This document shows positions 63,921 through 64,000 of a stretch of 64,000 nt of DNA, one piece after another. The stretch comes from Yoonia sediminilitoris (GTDB lineage: Bacteria > Pseudomonadota > Alphaproteobacteria > Rhodobacterales > Rhodobacteraceae), in contig NZ_QBUD01000001.1 of the NCBI RefSeq assembly GCF_003058085.1, positions 186,001-250,000 on the forward strand, read 5' to 3'. Made by a program: the position numbers and the translations under genes. Each line of letters begins with the position of its first letter. The stretch's first letter is position 1. Under the pieces are notes generated by a model. The model saw only the letters and a list, made by a program, of their open reading frames with translations. It did no database searches and was not told the origin of the DNA.

Positions 63921-64000
63921 CTACGGCGTCACCCGGCGGCGATCTTCGATCTCTTGCTGGCGCAGGGGCATCTTGTCGATAGATCGGGACAGTTCGCGTA
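63921..64000 (-). CDS. C-terminal end of an unidentified gene (truncated by the window)
   Basis: Reading the minus strand, the frame is open from the window edge to TAG at 63921: RELSRSIDKMPLRQQEIEDRRRVTP. It is charged and protein-like, but too short to name. The plus strand from an ATG at 63895 is also open to the end, so the direction is uncertain. Confidence 0.3.
   Translation of the reverse strand, partial: RELSRSIDKMPLRQQEIEDRRRVTP

Overview
The window looks like a chromosomal segment of a marine alphaproteobacterium of the Rhodobacterales (Roseobacter group, perhaps Loktanella/Yoonia-like; the genus is a guess). The support is the betI-betC-betB-betA choline-sulfate operon, a PccR-type regulator next to propionyl-CoA carboxylase genes, a TRAP transporter of the 2-oxoacid type, DUF1127 and DUF2927 proteins, a perfect CtrA-type TTAA-N7-TTAA site and moderately high GC. 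I see no transposase, integrase, CRISPR array or tRNA. One RNA gene is clear: rnpB.

Layout. 1-1.9 kb: end of trpF and complete trpB. 2.0-13.1 kb: an accessory-looking block rich in predicted calcium or metal binders. It holds two secreted PepSY-like proteins with Asp-rich tails, a membrane-tethered LuxR regulator, a NarL-type response regulator, a secreted EF-hand protein, a 7TM-DISM histidine kinase, an 1107-residue RTX-like repeat protein, a TbpB-like lipoprotein and a caspase-like protein. The same dyad (TGGGG-N6-CCCCA) lies before the kinase, the RTX-like gene and the lipoprotein gene, so these probably form one regulon. This is the most novel part of the window. 13.2-15.1 kb: periplasmic glutathione peroxidase and a UbiB-family kinase, then about 0.7 kb without a convincing gene. 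15.8-21.4 kb: a TRAP transporter operon with an amidase, a small membrane protein and a D-2-hydroxyacid dehydrogenase.

21.5-26.8 kb (minus strand): SPFH-GYF protein, DUF2927 lipoprotein, TelA, XpaC-like protein, a small membrane protein and TerC, a Ter/Tel-type stress module. 26.9-33.7 kb: housekeeping genes (rluB-like, tadA, UPF0173 hydrolase, gatC, gatA, cell-wall amidase, rnpB, rpmG). 33.7-39.9 kb: a WYL regulator divergent from a GST, a decayed cupin gene, MAPEG and BI-1 membrane proteins, a DUF1127 protein, a LysR regulator, a quinone oxidoreductase and an XRE regulator with a CtrA-type site. 40-50 kb: hisN-like phosphatase, 8-oxoguanine and guanine deaminases, mgtE, a 5-formyl-THF cyclo-ligase, ymdB-type phosphoesterase, an SLC13-type permease, a YebC-family gene and a DMT exporter.

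50-55.4 kb: betICBA converts choline-O-sulfate to choline and then glycine betaine, with a clear BetI-type operator. 55.5-64 kb: a nuclease, the PccR-like regulator, a Bcr/CflA exporter, pccB, three small genes with a possible structured leader RNA, pccA, and a trace of a gene running off the end. PccR-like TTTGC motifs occur before both pccR and pccB.

Many starts were moved inward from the longest frame using Shine-Dalgarno placement, family N-termini and ATGA-type overlaps. All functional names are inferences from protein sequence; no database search was run.
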